Source: Isochrysis galbana (taxonomy: Eukaryota; Haptophyta; Isochrysidales; Isochrysidaceae). From it: DNA of 35,393 bases. Every line of letters starts with the position of its first letter. The first letter of the stretch is position 1. The stretch spans positions 85,772 to 121,164 of the forward strand of contig CM030941.1 of assembly GCA_018136815.1 (NCBI GenBank), written 5' to 3'. Below are positions 16,983-25,265 of the stretch, in pieces. The translations under genes and the position numbers were made by a program. The notes under the pieces were generated by a model that saw only the letters and a list, made by a program, of their open reading frames with translations, made no database searches and was not told the origin of the DNA.

Positions 16983-17766
16983 ATGTACTGTGAATTACAA
17001 ATGATTCGATTGAGTGAAGTGTTTTCGCGACTGATCCAAAAAAATGCTTCTGCTTTCGCTCCACCCAAGTGTACTGGCCGACCTAGGGCTCTGACAGATG
17101 CTCAAGTCCTTGATCTGCTCTTCAAAATCCTGCGCACAGGGTGTCAATGGAGAGAACTCGATTGCAGCGGAGCCTCTTTCATGGGAGTCCGTCGGAGAGT
17201 CGCTCTGTGGACTCAGAGTGGTGTGATCGAGAAGGCATACATCGAGGCTCTCCGTACATACCATAAACTCAGACCACCCACTCGACACCTGGTCGACTCC
17301 TCACACATCCGCAACCGCCATGGCACTCAACCCAACTGGAAGAAACCACGTCGACCAAGGGAGGCAAGGTACCAAAATCACCGTCGTTACCGACCAACAC
17401 CGGGTCGTCTACGGGATGAGGTTCGACCCGTCGAACCGACCCGATGTTGTCCTCCTCGACGCCGCCCTCGACTCCAGATGGATTCACGTCCAAGGAATCG
17501 AGCTCTATGCAGACCGAGGGTACGACTCAAGGGCAAATCGAAAACGCTGCACTGAGCGCGGGCTCAAAGACCGCATCTTTCGTAGGCGAACCAAAACCAC
17601 ACGGCGCGCAAACGGCAAGCGCGCAGTGGTCGAGCACGTCTTCGCCCACCTCCAGGGATTCCGACGTCTTTCCTTCTGCTACGAAAAGTCGGTACCGGTC
17701 ATGCGCTTCTTCTTCACCCTCGCCTTCGGACACCGCCTGGGTGCGGCGATTGGAACGCTTCTGTGA
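16983..17766 (+). pseudogene. IS5/IS4-like DDE transposase, split by one frameshift
   Basis: The first half (ATG 16983; a second ATG at 17001) contains the N-terminal helical domain seen in IS5-type transposases (GRPRALTDAQVLDLLFKIL, then GCQWREL) and the first catalytic Asp in HLVDSSHIRN (Asp105). Near 17310-17335 the frame shifts by one. It then continues GRNHVDQGRQGTKITVV, the second Asp in LYADRGYDS, and the Glu in RAVVEHVFAHLQG, ending at TGA 17764-17766. All three DDE residues are therefore present but in two frames. Some bacterial IS5 subgroups use programmed frameshifting, yet no slippery run is visible here. A one-base indel or sequencing error is more likely. Confidence 0.85.
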
Positions 17767-17884
17767 AGGAGCTCCCCCCCCCCCAATGACGCTCTTCATA
17801 CCAGGGGCGCTCCGCTCGTCGTGTCAGATTTTAGAGGGTGGGTGCATGGACCAGGGACCCCCGTTAAGTGGGGGATATGGGCAC

Positions 17885-18124
17885 ATGCACGTCGTCAAGG
17901 TGCCCCTCGTGCGGCTTCTCCACACCGCAGTGCTGGACGACGTCGAACACCTCGTGCAAGTGACACACCGCACCCGAATCCTCGCCACCAAGCTCCTCAA
18001 TCTCTCCCTTCGCCGTGACATCGCGCTCGAGCGCGCCAACCCTGGGACGGTCGACTTCAAGCCATACTTCCAAGCCAACTGGATCGTCAAGGCCAGGCAC
18101 CGGGGGAGTGGACCCAGCGATTGA
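17885..18124 (+). CDS. Small ORF in the transposon, possibly an N-terminal fragment of a larger protein
   Basis: Starting at ATG 17885 the frame codes for 79 residues (MHVVKVPLVRLLHTAVLDDV...) with two amphipathic helices and a THRTRILATKLLNL segment, ending FQANWIVKARH before a stop at 18122-18124. The pattern recalls the N-terminal helices of TnpB/Fanzor-type proteins, but nothing of their nuclease core follows. A different frame with the cystine-rich gene starts just downstream. I regard it as a likely remnant; the family call is speculative. Confidence 0.3.
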   Translation: MHVVKVPLVRLLHTAVLDDVEHLVQVTHRTRILATKLLNLSLRRDIALERANPGTVDFKPYFQANWIVKARHRGSGPSD

Positions 18125-18291
18125 GCGACAACCCGTTCCCTGGCACTCAGTGGAAGACGACGACCATCGACGAGAATTCCTCGTGCACCCTCATCCACGC
18201 CCGCCCAAACAACGTACTCTTCGATCCCAAGGGAGCGGTGGCGCCGAGCTGCACAGGCTCCGCGCGCTCTTTGGACAGTACATCTAAGACG

Positions 18292-18660
18292 ATGCCGTCG
18301 AAACGACTTTTGATTGCCCTCGCGGTGGTCGTCGCCACCGTGGTCGCCGCCACCGTCGTGGCGTTGGTACTCACGAAGAAGCAGCCAGACAGATGCAAGG
18401 ATGTGGATGGAGAGTGTGCAAACGATGGAGACTGTTGTCACGATCTCGTGTGTTCCGACCAAAAGTGCCGTACCGTCACACCGTGTGTCGAGAAAAGGGG
18501 GGGGTGCAGTTATGGCGACGAGTGCTGTGAAGGACTTGAGTGCAATGACGAGGGAGTGTGTGAGACGCCATGCCGCGAGCCAGGGTCGGTGTGCCAAAGT
18601 AAATCAGAGTGCTGTGGTGAATACACGTGTCGTAGTGGTACCTGCAGATCTGATGACTGA
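18292..18660 (+). CDS. Membrane-anchored protein with three knottin-like cystine repeats (transposon passenger)
   Basis: From ATG 18292 (122 codons): residues 1-4 are short and basic (MPSK), residues 5-28 form a single hydrophobic signal-anchor (RLLIALAVVVATVVAATVVA), and residues about 35-120 contain three tandem repeats. Each repeat has six Cys in the order C-x6-C-x5-CC-x4-C-x4/5-C. That spacing is the C...C...CC...C...C arrangement of inhibitor-cystine-knot-like and similar small disulfide folds. It would be exposed on the lumenal or outer face as a type II protein, or be secreted after cleavage. The frame is open upstream to 18121, so a longer N terminus is possible. The gene is inside the transposon. 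Whether it helps the element or is a captured host gene is unknown. Confidence 0.7.
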   Translation: MPSKRLLIALAVVVATVVAATVVALVLTKKQPDRCKDVDGECANDGDCCHDLVCSDQKCRTVTPCVEKRGGCSYGDECCEGLECNDEGVCETPCREPGSVCQSKSECCGEYTCRSGTCRSDD

Positions 18661-18739
18661 TTGGCTAGATGCGTGACGAACGTCACGACTCATATCGAGT
18701 ATTGGGAAACGAGGGGTACCAAATGAAGGCAAACGACCT

Positions 18740-18811
18740 GAGAGAGAGAGTCTCGCAGGGCGACTGCAGAACGAGAAGTCGAAGTCATGCCAGTTTATTA
18801 CCTTAAACGAG
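18740..18811 (-). repeat. 145-bp repeat, second piece of the split reverse copy
   Basis: Reverse complement of 2128-2200. It begins directly at the right end of the transposon (18740) and stops at 18811, the same edge as in the forward copy. Confidence 0.85.
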
Positions 18812-19469
18812 GGCCGCAAGCGGCCGATTTCGACGCTGTGCGCGGGGGCGGCGGGCGCGATTGGCGTGGCTGTGAGGGCGGCATACCAGACTTTGGTGCT
18901 GGTAGCGGCATCCATTTGGTGAGCGGTGACTCGAACGGCCTCGTGGCGCCCCCGGTCGCGGGTCGAAGTTGGGTTCTCGAGCCCTTGGTGTTTTTAGCGG
19001 TTAGCGTCTTTAGTTTTTGCGATACTTACGTACGTGTTCAAGTCCATGAAAACATAGAACATAGTGAAAATATATTGCTGTGCGTATAGAACCAGGATCT
19101 TTGTGGTCCGGGTCAGCTGCCGATGCCCATGGTTTCGTGTTTCGCTGCGAGAGGCGCGCATGAAGGCCATCGGTAAAATAATACCGGAGGGGGGCCTGAA
19201 ATATATTTCCGCACGGCCGTCAGAGGCGGCATGTGATTACGAGCAAGTTTTCTTTTCCGGAGGAGGTGGATGGGTAGTGAGAGCAGTGAGGGCAGGTGGA
19301 TAGGCAGTGAGCAGTGAGGAGGTGTGCACGTGTGTGCACCATGCACGATGGCCAGGCATTACTGGGAGACATATAACAACAGTAATACTGATAACTGATA
19401 ATACGGATAACACTGATCACACTCTTGAGATAGGCGATACGGCGAGCGAAGCGCACGCCCATCCGCGGC
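18812..19469. other. Intergenic with a degenerate member of a dispersed repeat
   Basis: 18826-19000 resembles the 204-bp units at 25266-25615 (shared GCGCGGG, GATTGG, AGGGCGGCATA and GGTCGAAAGTTGGG-type segments). The remainder is AT-richer, with no gene seen. Confidence 0.5.
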
Positions 19470-19500
19470 TAGAAGTTAAAAGCCCTGTTTGACCGCCCTA
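19470..19500 (+). repeat. 31-bp motif copy 1 (TAGAAGTTAAAAG ... GACCGCCCTA)
   Basis: First of four direct copies in the window; it begins TAG and ends CTA. It is immediately followed by the first copy of a 37-bp direct repeat. Confidence 0.75.
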
Positions 19501-19648
19501 GGACCGAGGTATCTGCAACAAAACACGACTTATGTTTAAACATCGTGCGTCTAGCGCTCGTGACGGCGATACAGTGACTCTAGACAAGGACGACGTTGCC
19601 GCACTCAGGGTAGGACCGAGGTATCTACAACAAAACACGATTTGTGTT
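19499..19648 (+). repeat. Pair of 37-bp direct repeats, 113 bp apart
   Basis: TAGGACCGAGGTATCT then CAACAAAACACGA and TTGTTT-like sequence occurs at 19499-19536 and again at 19612-19648 with a few changes. This may mark a duplication or a target duplication caused by an insertion between the copies. Confidence 0.75.
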
Positions 19649-19705
19649 TTCGGCGGGTCCTACGGCCCCAACCGTTTCGAGCGCCTCACCAGCCTCGTCA
19701 GCGCG

Positions 19706-19744
19706 GGAAACGCCAGTCAAACGCCAATTTTGACTGGCGTTTCC
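19706..19744. other. Strong hairpin upstream of the GT43 gene
   Basis: A perfect 16-bp stem (19706-19721 with 19729-19744; GGAAACGCCAGTCAAA and complement) with a 7-base loop lies 67 bases before the GT43 ATG. It may be a fold-back element remnant or an RNA structure in the leader. Confidence 0.8.
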
Positions 19745-19811
19745 ATCCTCTCCCACCGCAGCAAGGTGGGGGCACGGGCGCCGTCGAAGTTGAGACGCAG
19801 GCCACGGCGCC

Positions 19812-20927
19812 ATGTCTGTGTGCTCCCCCGTAAATTCTTCGTTGCCATTGCGCTTTACTGAACACTCGACACACGAGTACCGCGTGTCACTACCTCGCAC
19901 GAGGCATGTTGGCCTGCGATGCACCACCTTCAGATGCCCTCACCGCCGCCGCCGCATGTGCAGCAGCAAAGACGGTTTCTATCCTCGCTCCAACTGCACT
20001 GTTGGCGCGTTTGAACCCATCTTCAATGCGACACAGCGGGTCCTCGAGCAGGTTTGGGCACACCTGGAAGAAGAGGAATCGAACACGCTGCTGTTTGAGC
20101 GCGAGCTCGACCATGCTCACATCGACGTAATGGCCCCCAGCAAGCGGCTCATCCTCATCACTTCAACATTCCCTCACCCGTTACAGACTCTCAAGCTGGC
20201 ACACTTAGCCCGCTGCTTCTCGCGGATAAAGAATGTGCTGTGGTATGTGACTGAAGATTCTTCCTCACCCAGTACCGACGTTGCCAGGATTCTCTCTGCC
20301 TCCAGCCTGCCGCATGTGCACCTGGCCTTTGGTCCCACGAAGAGAGGTGGCAATGCGCAGCGCAACCTCGCACTTAAGCACATCCGCGATTCGGGGGTGC
20401 AAGGTATCGTTTACAATGCCGACGACGACAATGCTTACCATCCTCTTCTCTGGTCCGAGCTCCGGCGGCTTCAGCCCAGCCGCGTAGGTGTGTTTGCTGT
20501 ACGGCGTGCGAGCAATCCCCCTCCCAATTGTGATGGCTTCTTCGGCCATCATGACAAATCCTACATGATGATCGAGCGCCCTATCTACGACACAATCGGA
20601 CGCTTCCGTTTCTTTTCTGCTGGATGGTGCCATTCGAGCTCATTCATGGTTCGCAAACGTGGTCAACGCAAATTTTGCGTAGACATGGGCGGTTTCGCCT
20701 TTGACGCTACATTGCTCGCACACATCAAAGGCGACATTTGGGAGCACAAGTTGGTTCAAGGGGGCGAATCCGAGCTGATTGAGAAGCTGCTAGGTCCCAG
20801 GGCGGCGCCCAGTGACCTACAGCCGCTTGCGAATTGTGCTCTCAACGTCTTAGTTTTCCACAATGAGTACCGATCTCTTCCTCGAGCCATCATCTACCCA
20901 CACCGAAAATGTGAGGGAGAAGCATGA
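19812..20927 (+). CDS. GT43 family glycosyltransferase (beta-glucuronyltransferase-like)
   Basis: The intact 371-codon frame shows the GT43 signatures in order: LILITSTFPHPLQTLKLAHL (donor-binding strand, equivalent to the TPTY-RP-Q start), LWYVTEDSS, GIVYNADDDNAYH with the metal-binding DxD-type DDDN at residues 204-207, VDMGGFAF near 290-297, a GGESELIEKLL segment (candidate catalytic Glu) near 317, and VLVFHNEY near 349. GT43 enzymes are Golgi inverting transferases: B3GAT glucuronyltransferases in animals, IRX9/IRX14 xylan enzymes in plants. No transmembrane anchor is seen at the N terminus from ATG 19812, so the true start may be on an upstream exon or at Met 19959. Acceptor sugar cannot be predicted. 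Confidence 0.88.
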   Translation: MSVCSPVNSSLPLRFTEHSTHEYRVSLPRTRHVGLRCTTFRCPHRRRRMCSSKDGFYPRSNCTVGAFEPIFNATQRVLEQVWAHLEEEESNTLLFERELDHAHIDVMAPSKRLILITSTFPHPLQTLKLAHLARCFSRIKNVLWYVTEDSSSPSTDVARILSASSLPHVHLAFGPTKRGGNAQRNLALKHIRDSGVQGIVYNADDDNAYHPLLWSELRRLQPSRVGVFAVRRASNPPPNCDGFFGHHDKSYMMIERPIYDTIGRFRFFSAGWCHSSSFMVRKRGQRKFCVDMGGFAFDATLLAHIKGDIWEHKLVQGGESELIEKLLGPRAAPSDLQPLANCALNVLVFHNEYRSLPRAIIYPHRKCEGEA

Positions 20928-21348
20928 TCAGTTAGTCCGTTTGTCAAAGTTTGTCCAAGGGGCAGGAGCAAGTATCTGTATGTTTATCTTGCCAGATTTG
21001 CTTTCCGGGGTGTGTGTGATAGTTTTCTGAGCCCACGGTTGTCGGTATTGGGGTTTATGGTGAGTGTTGTGATGCAAAGGTCGCGTTCCGTCGAATATGG
21101 AACATCTACTCAAACTAACTTCTTAATAGTCTCACCGCACACGCGGCCGTGAACCCTCTACTTTCTACTCACGCAGCAAAACTTTCTACACCCCCTCTCT
21201 CCCGGCCCTTTCCCCCCCGCCATCAGGCGACTCCCCCCGTGCACTACTAGGTGGATAGGGGAAAAGGGCTTAGATATGGTCGGTGGCCCGCGCCCCCCCT
21301 GGTGATCCGTTCCCCCCTTCCTCCTATGCCTACCGGGCTGGCCTGCAG
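20928..21348. other. Intergenic, no gene seen
   Basis: This is the 3' region of the GT43 gene followed by C-rich sequence. No conserved motif was recognised. Confidence 0.5.
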
Positions 21349-21480
21349 CTCGCGTGGGGGGTCGTCTTCTTCTTCTTGGTCTCGGCGGTGGCGCACCTCG
21401 GCAACGGCTGGCTGTGGCGCGACACCTACTTCTGCTACCTGGCGCGCGCGCAGTGTCCGATGCGCTGGGTCGAGTACGCC
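21349..21480 (+). CDS. Heliorhodopsin-like exon (two transmembrane helices)
   Basis: The plus strand reads LAWGVVFFFLVSAVAHLGNG, a transmembrane helix, then a short loop and CPMRWVEYA. The RW-EY motif at the start of a helix is characteristic of heliorhodopsin helix C (N-x-RW-EY in the family). A good acceptor (CCTGCAG, ending 21348) and a GT (21481) bracket an open 44-codon segment, as expected of a single internal exon. Retinal Lys and the other helices are not seen nearby, and neighbouring frames look non-coding. It may be one exon of a gene with long introns or a stranded fragment. A minus-strand frame of similar length overlaps it, so the call is moderate. Confidence 0.4.
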
Positions 21481-21988
21481 GTACTCGTCCAAGAAGACGG
21501 GCGCGCCGCGGTCCAGCGCCCACCGCAACCAGCGCACGGGCTCGCTCGTGGGGAGCGCCCCGGCGGGCGCGCGCATGTTCGAGTGCCAGACGAGCTGCCG
21601 CCACGGCGCGGGGGCGCTCGGCGACGGACGAAGCGCGTGCAGCGTGCTCGGAGCGGCGCGGCAGCTGCGGGCGGTCGCGCCGGACGAGGGGCCGTCGAGG
21701 TACTGCTCGAGCACATCGGGACTGTCGGCAGCCCGACACGGCGCTGCACCGGGCGGGAATCAAATGCCGAATGTAGGTTAGATATAAAGGAACCGATCCC
21801 CCCGCGGGCGCGACCGCTAATACTTTACGGGTAGAGCGCGAGCGCGCGTGACGCGTGACGGAGGGGGAGAGAAGGGGGGGTGAATCGCACCATTTCTTGG
21901 TGAAGATTTTCGTAGCGTCATGTAGCCCCCCCCCGGAGGTTTTTTATTGGGCATCGCGCCACGGTCAAAAATGCAGCCCAACCCTTAC

Positions 21989-22021
21989 TAGTAGTTAAAA
22001 AGCACCTATTTGACCGCTCTA
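21989..22021 (+). repeat. 31-bp motif copy 2 (33 bp, two insertions)
   Basis: Direct copy with GTTAAAAAGC and TTTGACCGCTCTA in the same order as copy 1. Confidence 0.7.
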
Positions 22022-22594
22022 ACGAAACACCTAGGCATTCCACAGGCGAGGATCAACGCCGTCGACGACGGTTCATTTGGCATTTGGGGTGGTATAACCA
22101 TCCAATGGCGAGAAGGCGGAGCGCCAGGGCGTGGTTGGAGAAGCTTAGGCGCGGTATGAAAGCGCGCAGCGCGATGTGTCCATGGTATAAGTTAAAAGCC
22201 GTGATTTTATATTATCTGAACAGTTGATGTCCCATAATCGACGGAACGACACATCTGAGCGCGCGCTTGCATAAAAAACAAAAAACTACCGCGTGGTCCT
22301 CTTTCGATGGAACGGGGCTCTGTGTATATGGTGTCTGGGGGGGGTGGCATCCGGATGGATCGTCGTAAACGGGCACGCACCGCGCCCGGTCTCGATTTGA
22401 AGTTCAGCTTTTCGGCCCTTTTCGACTTAAGCGGCTTTTGTTAGTATTTGGTTACGTTTTGTTGTGGGGGCTCAAGGGGGGGTCTTGGTCCTAATGGGCG
22501 CCGGATATATGCTAGTTGAGCAGTGTATTGGGAACTTTCTACCGAAAAAAATCCTCAAATTTTCTCAACCCTGACGAGGTCATTTTCTTACCCC

Positions 22595-22622
22595 TACTAA
22601 AAAACCCTGTTTGACCGCCCTA
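22595..22622 (+). repeat. 31-bp motif copy 3 (shortened start)
   Basis: The CCCTGTTTGACCGCCCTA half is identical to copy 1; the first half is shorter. Confidence 0.75.
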
Positions 22623-22957
22623 ACTAACACTGGACACTGGAAGGCGCCGTGCGCTTGAGCAGACGAAACTGCACTACGTACTACGACATCTTTTTAAACT
22701 TTTGCGCACTGGACTGGGTGTCAGTGGAGAGAGGGAATAGTGTCCAAGTTAGGAGTCAATAAAAATTATATACCTAATACCTAAATGGACGACGGGATGG
22801 GTGTGACAAAAAAGGGAACCTCGAGTTGCACCTTCTTGAATGGCGTCGCAAATGTGCATATTTCTTATTAGATTCTGCCTACTATACCCATTTCCAGTAG
22901 AATACCTTAAAGATCGCGTGATAAAATCTCAATCTTGACTTAGTGAATTTTCACCCT

Positions 22958-22988
22958 TAGAAGTTAAAAGGCGTGCTTGACCGCCCTA
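22958..22988 (+). repeat. 31-bp motif copy 4
   Basis: TAGAAGTTAAAAG and TTGACCGCCCTA match copy 1. It forms the 3' end of the overlapping minus-strand ORF, supplying its last codons and stop. Confidence 0.8.
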
Positions 22989-23347
22989 TCCTCTGCCTTA
23001 CGCTTTTGCGTACAAACTGACTCCTCCACAAAGCCCACCTCAGACACCCCATACATTTCCTGAATCTGGGACTCAACACACGGGGAAAGCTCGCTTCGGT
23101 GGCCTTTCTCCGTCCGGACCAGCGCCCTCACGCACCCTGTGCGTGTGCACCACCGCTTCTCCCTGCCACCCTTCTTGCCGACAAAAGTTTCTGCCGTATG
23201 AGAGTGGCGCTCCCAGGCCTCCCAAGTCTGCCCGTCGGCCTCCAGCAGCCTCCCGCGCAGCCAGTCGACCGTGCACATCGTCGTCGCCCCTTCATCTCCC
23301 GCCGCCTTTGCTGCCTCGGCGGCCTCGTCGTCGTGCCGGTCGTGCAA
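22964..23347 (-). CDS. Hypothetical protein, partial; tail supplied by a repeat
   Basis: A minus-strand frame of about 127 codons has balanced composition: DWLRGRLLEADGQTWEAWER, then FVGKKGGREKRWC, then ELSPCVESQIQEMYGVSEV and GFVEESV. No ATG occurs before the Asp/Ala-rich start, so it is probably an internal or last exon. The last nine codons lie in copy 4 of the 31-bp motif, suggesting the gene was cut there by insertion of an element. I do not recognise the family. The plus strand has shorter open frames with poorer composition. Confidence 0.4.
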   Translation of the reverse strand: MHDRHDDEAAEAAKAAGDEGATTMCTVDWLRGRLLEADGQTWEAWERHSHTAETFVGKKGGREKRWCTRTGCVRALVRTEKGHRSELSPCVESQIQEMYGVSEVGFVEESVCTQKRKAEDRAVKHAF

Positions 23348-23349
23348 AG

Positions 23350-24335
23350 GACACAGCGGCGCCGTGCTGGTGGCCTACTTCCCGCGCTGCACGCCGATCA
23401 CATGCAGCGCGGGCGGGGAAGCCCCGGGTGCCGCTTCAGCCGCGCTACCACACCCATCTACTCCCTGGGCCTCCACCCCCCATGGATCACCGAATTCCCA
23501 TGACCCATACATGGAGCGAAGGCCTGCAGAGGCGGGCGGGTGGACAGCCAGCGCGGCCGCCACCCGCCATCGCCAGGCTTATAACCTTTAGAACCACCTT
23601 AAATACACACTTTCCCCCACGGGGGGAGTTTCGTCTCCCCTAATGGCGACCGCCTTCCCTTCCCCCCCCCCGCGGATCTCGCAGCTCGTCGGTGGTGGAG
23701 GTGGCAATCTCCCCCGCGCGGATGCCGCTCTTCCCCCCGCGCGGCTCTCCCCTCTCTGTCAACTCGGCTTCTCTCGCTGCTCGGTGCCCCCTCGCGAGCG
23801 CTGGCGGCGGCGGCTGCCAGCCCCTCCTCTCTCTCTCGTCGCTGTGGCCCGCAGGTAAGAGGTCGCCCTGCGCGACCGGGACGGCGCTCGAGCCGCCGTG
23901 CCTGTCCGCCCTGCGCGCGCGCTGAGCGCCCCGCCCTCGGCAGCCGTTCCCCTCCTTTGGCGCCTACGCCACTCGTCGTCAGTCGCGGCTTCATATCCCC
24001 TCTCACTTCCCTCCATCCTTCTCCCTCGCCGCTCGCGTGCGTTGGGCGGCTTCCCTTCCCTTCCTACCCCCTTTGCTTACCATTTCATCCTCCTTCGTGT
24101 CCTCTCCCCATTCCGCCCCCCATTCCTCCTTCCTTTGCGAGTGCACTGCGCGCCTCGCTCATTGCCTCTCCCCCATGCTTCTCCCTCCCTCGCTCATCCT
24201 TCCCCACCGTCGCTTGCCGCCACAGATGTAGCCGTCACCGCCGACCTGCCGCTGCCTCTTCATCGGCGCTCGTCGCGACGTGGCGGCCGCCGCCAGTGGG
24301 CACCTTTTCTCTACCCAGGTGGCGCGCGACCATCA
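23350..24335. other. Pyrimidine-rich intergenic DNA
   Basis: C-runs and CCTTCC/CTCC-rich sequence, especially 24010-24230. No gene recognised. It may hold the promoter and leader for the SRP14-like ORF. Confidence 0.5.
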
Positions 24336-24600
24336 ATGGTGCACATCGATGCGGATGGCTTCCTCACGCAGCTCACGCGCATGCTTGAGAGGTCGAGGAA
24401 GAAGGACGCAGTCTGACTGACACTGAAGCGATGTACGCGACCTTGCCCAGCACGTGGCAAGCTGCATTCTGGGAGGGCTGCACGACGGGGTTTGCAGCGG
24501 CATCGCGTGTGGCGTAGGGCAGAGGAAAAGAGTTTGAGCTCTGCCGCATGGATGGCACGCTTCGAGCTCGGGCATGCACGCGGTGGAGCTTTTTGTGAGA
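24336..24600 (+). pseudogene. SRP14: SRP14-like sequence with an early TGA
   Basis: From ATG 24336 the protein begins MVHIDADGFLTQLTRMLERS, then RKKDAV. This matches the conserved start of signal recognition particle 14-kDa protein (MV-L/D-x-D-x-FL-x-x-L and a basic KK-G/D-V segment). TGA (24414-24416) follows exactly where the family usually has Trp, and the same frame then continues LTLKRCT, as expected after that Trp. Downstream a CRMDGT segment in another frame resembles the later C-RATDG strand. The simplest reading is a nonsense-mutated, decaying copy. Reassignment of TGA is very unlikely, because other genes here end in TGA. SRP14 with SRP9 binds the Alu domain of SRP RNA. Confidence 0.6.
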
Positions 24601-24704
24601 GGCGGATTTGGCAGTGGGGGGAGTAGTGAGTGAAAAGCAGCGTAGAGGGGGGGGGGGGGGGGGCAGGAATGAAGGGTGGTGAAGCGAGGGAAAAGTGGAC
24701 TCAC
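24600..24704. other. G-run and intron-like sequence
   Basis: A run of about 18 G lies at 24646-24664. This is probably the intron following the minus-strand exon. Confidence 0.4.
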
Positions 24705-24819
24705 TTGTAGCGTCAGCACAGAGCGCGTGCACATCGTATGAATGAATCTCGCCGCCTTGTATCTGGTACTGTTGGTAGCTGTGATGGTATGGATGGAATT
24801 GTGGATCATAAGCAGGCAT
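24705..24819 (-). CDS. Candidate first exon of an unrecognised gene
   Basis: Minus strand, ATG 24819: the exon reads MPAYDPQFHPYHHSYQQYQ and continues with IHSYDVHALCAD for 38 codons, then meets a consensus donor (GTGAGT, 24704-24699). A related segment on the plus strand near 30030-30095 has SYDPQLHPHHHG, so this exon belongs to a small family. The next exon is not identified; the intron would overlap the SRP14-like sequence on the other strand. No function can be assigned; the His/Tyr/Gln richness is the main feature. Confidence 0.45.
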
Positions 24820-25265
24820 TGTTTGAACAGAGGGAGTGGGGAGGGATAAGGATAAAACATCTGAAGATTCGGGCTACTCACGCTAGCTATACGGGTCCAA
24901 GTACTCACGGTACTCACTTACGACATCGCCTATACCCCAGTTTACTCAATCCTTTACACCACCCCCTTCATTCCTTTGTCTTTGGTATCGGGGGGGAGGA
25001 GGGCGCGTGCACTACAACGGGCCAAGTGCAGGGGGTGGGCTGGGGCAGACCTGCTGTGATGTGGTGTTCCTGTGGCAAAACAAACATAAACGCCTGTTGC
25101 ATGTGACACTTCGTGCCCCTGGGAGGTCTCGGCCCCCTCTTCTCGCGTCTTTTTCAAGTATCGCCGCGCTTTCGCGGCATTCGTGTGTCGCTCGGGGTGT
25201 CGGCCTGTAGACATACCGTAAACTGGCGGCGTGAGTCTTACGCTGGTCGCGACCGGGCCACACAC
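24820..25265. other. Intergenic, no gene supported
   Basis: The AAAACATCT-AAGATTC segment near 24855 matches 16290. Open frames on both strands lack recognisable domains. Confidence 0.4.

Larger units (their letters stand above)
16912..18739 (+). mobile_element. 1828-bp DNA transposon with IS5-like transposase and a cystine-rich passenger gene
   Basis: Terminal inverted repeats of 22 bp (16912-16933 and 18718-18739) agree at 19 positions and share the core TTGCCTTCATTTGGT. The element sits inside a reverse copy of the 145-bp repeat; the uninterrupted copy at 2128-2272 shows the empty structure. The target is a GA run, so the duplication is GA or cannot be resolved. Cargo, left to right: a DDE transposase (16983-17766), a short helical ORF (17885-18124) and a membrane-anchored cystine-rich protein (18292-18660), all on the plus strand. 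Confidence 0.85.
21500..22957. other. Gene-poor stretch with dispersed repeat pieces
   Basis: No gene supported. Two copies of the 31-bp motif lie here, plus a GTTAAAAGCC variant near 22192 and a CGCGCCCGGTCTCG segment at 22381-22440 that recurs at 18930 and 25405. The AT-rich parts look like degraded elements. Confidence 0.5.

Noticed and set aside
17824..18597. 257-codon minus-strand frame across the transposon cargo
   Set aside because: Antisense shadow of the helical ORF and cystine-rich gene; it has no recognisable domain and is poor in sequence character.
21158..21763. Long Arg/Ala/Pro-rich minus-strand frame over the heliorhodopsin-like exon
   Set aside because: Composition is that of GC-rich antisense; the plus-strand segment has a real transmembrane pattern. 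Not fully excluded.
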